This document shows, in pieces, positions 62,757 to 64,000 of a DNA stretch of 64,000 nucleotides. The position numbers and the translations under genes were made by a program. Below the pieces are notes generated by a model. It was not told where the DNA came from. It made no database searches and saw only the letters and a program-made list of their open reading frames with translations. Within the stretch, counting starts at the first letter, position 1, and every line of letters starts with the position of its first letter. Origin of the DNA: Stigmatella aurantiaca DW4/3-1 (GTDB lineage Bacteria > Myxococcota > Myxococcia > Myxococcales > Myxococcaceae); contig NC_014623.1 of assembly GCF_000165485.1 (NCBI RefSeq), positions 5,412,893 to 5,476,892 on the forward strand, read 5' to 3'.

Positions 62757-64000
62757 ATGGCCAGCCTCAGCGTTCGCACCCCTGACGGGAAGGTCCGCGC
62801 GGTCTCCCTGCTCAAGCGCATCACCAGCATTGGACGGGGGCCGGACAACGACATCCCGCTCGACGATCCTTCCGTGCCCGACAGCGCCCTGCACGTGCTC
62901 TTCGATGGCAGCCGCTACCAGGTGGGCAGCCTCGGGGCCGCGTTCCAGATCAACGGCAAGAAGCGCGACTCGCACGTGCTGGCCTCCCAGGACGTCATCC
63001 GCGTGGGCCAGACCGAGCTGACCTTCTCGCGCGACACCCCCGCCCCGCGCCCCACGCCCCCGCCCGCCATCACCGTGGAGGAGAACCCGGACTCGCACAC
63101 CGCCGAGCTGCCCGGCGTTCCCGGCCGCGAGCTGGCGATGCTGCGCCGGCTCACCACCTTCAGCGAGCGGCTGCTGGGCAGCTACGATCTGGACCGGATC
63201 CTCGAGAGCCTCATGGACGAGGCCATCGAGGTGACGCGCGCCGACAAGGGTTTCCTCATCCTGCTGGAGAGCAACGAGCCCCGGGTGAAGGTGGCCCGCA
63301 ACCTGTCCCGGGAGAACATCGAGGACGCGGTGGAGAAGTTGTCCGACTCGATCATCGCCAAGGTGGTGAAGGAGCAGAAGCCGCTCATCCTCGCCGATGC
63401 CATCGATGCCCCCGAGTTCAAGGCCAGCGAGTCGGTGGTGAACCTCAAGGTCCACTCCGTCATGTGCGTGCCCCTGATGCACAAGGCGAGCCTGTTTGGC
63501 CTCATCTACGTGGGCAATGACCGGCTGGTGAACCGCTTCGAGCCCAAGAGCCTGGACATGCTCACCATCTTCGCGGCGCAGGCCTCGCTCATCCTGCACA
63601 ACGCGCTGCTGGTCAACGAGCTGAAGCTGGACAACACCGAGCTGCGCAAGAAGCTGGAGGACCAGCGCTACGGCGACATCGTCGGGGCCTGCCAGGGCAT
63701 GAAGGAGGTGTACAAGCGCATCGACAAGATCGCCCTCACGGACATCTCCGTGCTCATCACCGGCGAGACGGGCACGGGCAAGGAGCTGATCGCCCGGGAG
63801 ATCCACCGCCACTCGCCGCGCGCCAAGGGCCCCTTCATCACCATCAACTGCGGCGCCATCCCGGAGAACCTCCTGGAGAGCGAGCTGTTCGGCCACGTGA
63901 AGGGCGCCTTCACCGGCGCGGTGGCCACCCGGCCCGGCAAGTTCCAGGCGGCCATCGGCGGCACGCTCTTTCTCGACGAGATCGGCGAGATGCCGTTGCA
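62757..64000 (+). CDS. FHA-GAF sigma-54-dependent activator (3' end outside window)
   Basis: At least 414 residues are visible; the gene continues beyond the edge. The FHA domain is about 1-95 ([28 protein letters not shown]). It has the G-R loop, but the usual S-x-x-H reads as S-A-L-H. A GAF domain is about 130-290 ([24 protein letters not shown]). The AAA+ central domain (from about 310) has Walker [18 protein letters not shown], the sigma-54 contact loop [13 protein letters not shown] and Walker [18 protein letters not shown]-terminal helix-turn-helix should follow outside. Activators with FHA domains read phosphothreonine on Ser/Thr kinases, and the first gene of this operon is such a kinase. 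It starts 30 bases after the preceding gene. Confidence 0.92.
   Translation, partial: MASLSVRTPDGKVRAVSLLKRITSIGRGPDNDIPLDDPSVPDSALHVLFDGSRYQVGSLGAAFQINGKKRDSHVLASQDVIRVGQTELTFSRDTPAPRPTPPPAITVEENPDSHTAELPGVPGRELAMLRRLTTFSERLLGSYDLDRILESLMDEAIEVTRADKGFLILLESNEPRVKVARNLSRENIEDAVEKLSDSIIAKVVKEQKPLILADAIDAPEFKASESVVNLKVHSVMCVPLMHKASLFGLIYVGNDRLVNRFEPKSLDMLTIFAAQASLILHNALLVNELKLDNTELRKKLEDQRYGDIVGACQGMKEVYKRIDKIALTDISVLITGETGTGKELIAREIHRHSPRAKGPFITINCGAIPENLLESELFGHVKGAFTGAVATRPGKFQAAIGGTLFLDEIGEMPL

Overview
This window looks like a chromosomal segment from a myxobacterium (Myxococcota, probably suborder Cystobacterineae: the Stigmatella, Archangium, Cystobacter or Myxococcus group). The reasons are the very high GC with strong third-position GC bias, the density of Ser/Thr kinases, hybrid histidine kinases and FHA proteins, an ELWxxDGT-repeat lipoprotein with a MYXO-CTERM-like tail, a serpin, and a sigma-54 activator with an FHA domain. 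I saw no rRNA, tRNA, insertion sequence, prophage or CRISPR array. The taxonomic call is inference from gene content.

Layout. 1-11.5 kb: end of an aldo/keto reductase, a PhyH-type dioxygenase, a GAF/PAS histidine kinase, a WbqC-like protein, an AAA ATPase, an AidB-like acyl-CoA dehydrogenase, lnt with a coupled membrane-anchored protein, and an integral membrane protein. 11.6-14.1 kb: two tandem, nearly identical secreted SGNH hydrolases sharing a promoter-like element. 14.1-23.5 kb: a split translesion-synthesis cassette (dnaE2, then imuA-imuB) separated by an NfeD/SPFH pair, an ABC-F gene with a leader ORF and nested hairpins, and a small periplasmic protein. Both halves of the cassette carry a LexA-box-like palindrome just upstream. 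23.6-28.3 kb: a VWA lipoprotein, lon with a clear terminator, and a lipoprotein that resembles only the N-terminus of HtrA/DegP.

28.3-39.4 kb: a 1788-residue Ser/Thr kinase-ATPase-GAF-histidine kinase follows a DyP peroxidase by 13 bases; upstream lie a small HFAR-motif protein and, divergently, a catalase-like haem protein. Next come a Ser/Thr kinase that has lost conserved segments, a broken gene remnant and a small membrane protein. 39.4-46.1 kb: haem oxygenase (with a Fur-box-like site), mltG, a double-receiver hybrid kinase, a membrane-anchored methyltransferase and a serpin lipoprotein. 46.2-51.7 kb: an apparent operon of a trypsin-like protease, an FHA membrane protein and the ELWxxDGT lipoprotein. 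51.9-64 kb: a secreted protein of unknown function, a kinase-MshEN-pseudoreceiver fusion, an HExxH protein, a small ORF overlapping an XRE-cupin regulator, a protein that is about 42 percent methionine, and an operon of Ser/Thr kinase, periplasmic/membrane protein and FHA-GAF sigma-54 activator that runs off the end.

The most interesting items are the ABC-F leader (a candidate translation-attenuation switch), the LexA-like sites shared by the split mutasome, the extreme methionine-rich protein, the kinase with two in-frame losses, and the peroxidase/catalase-like/kinase neighbourhood.
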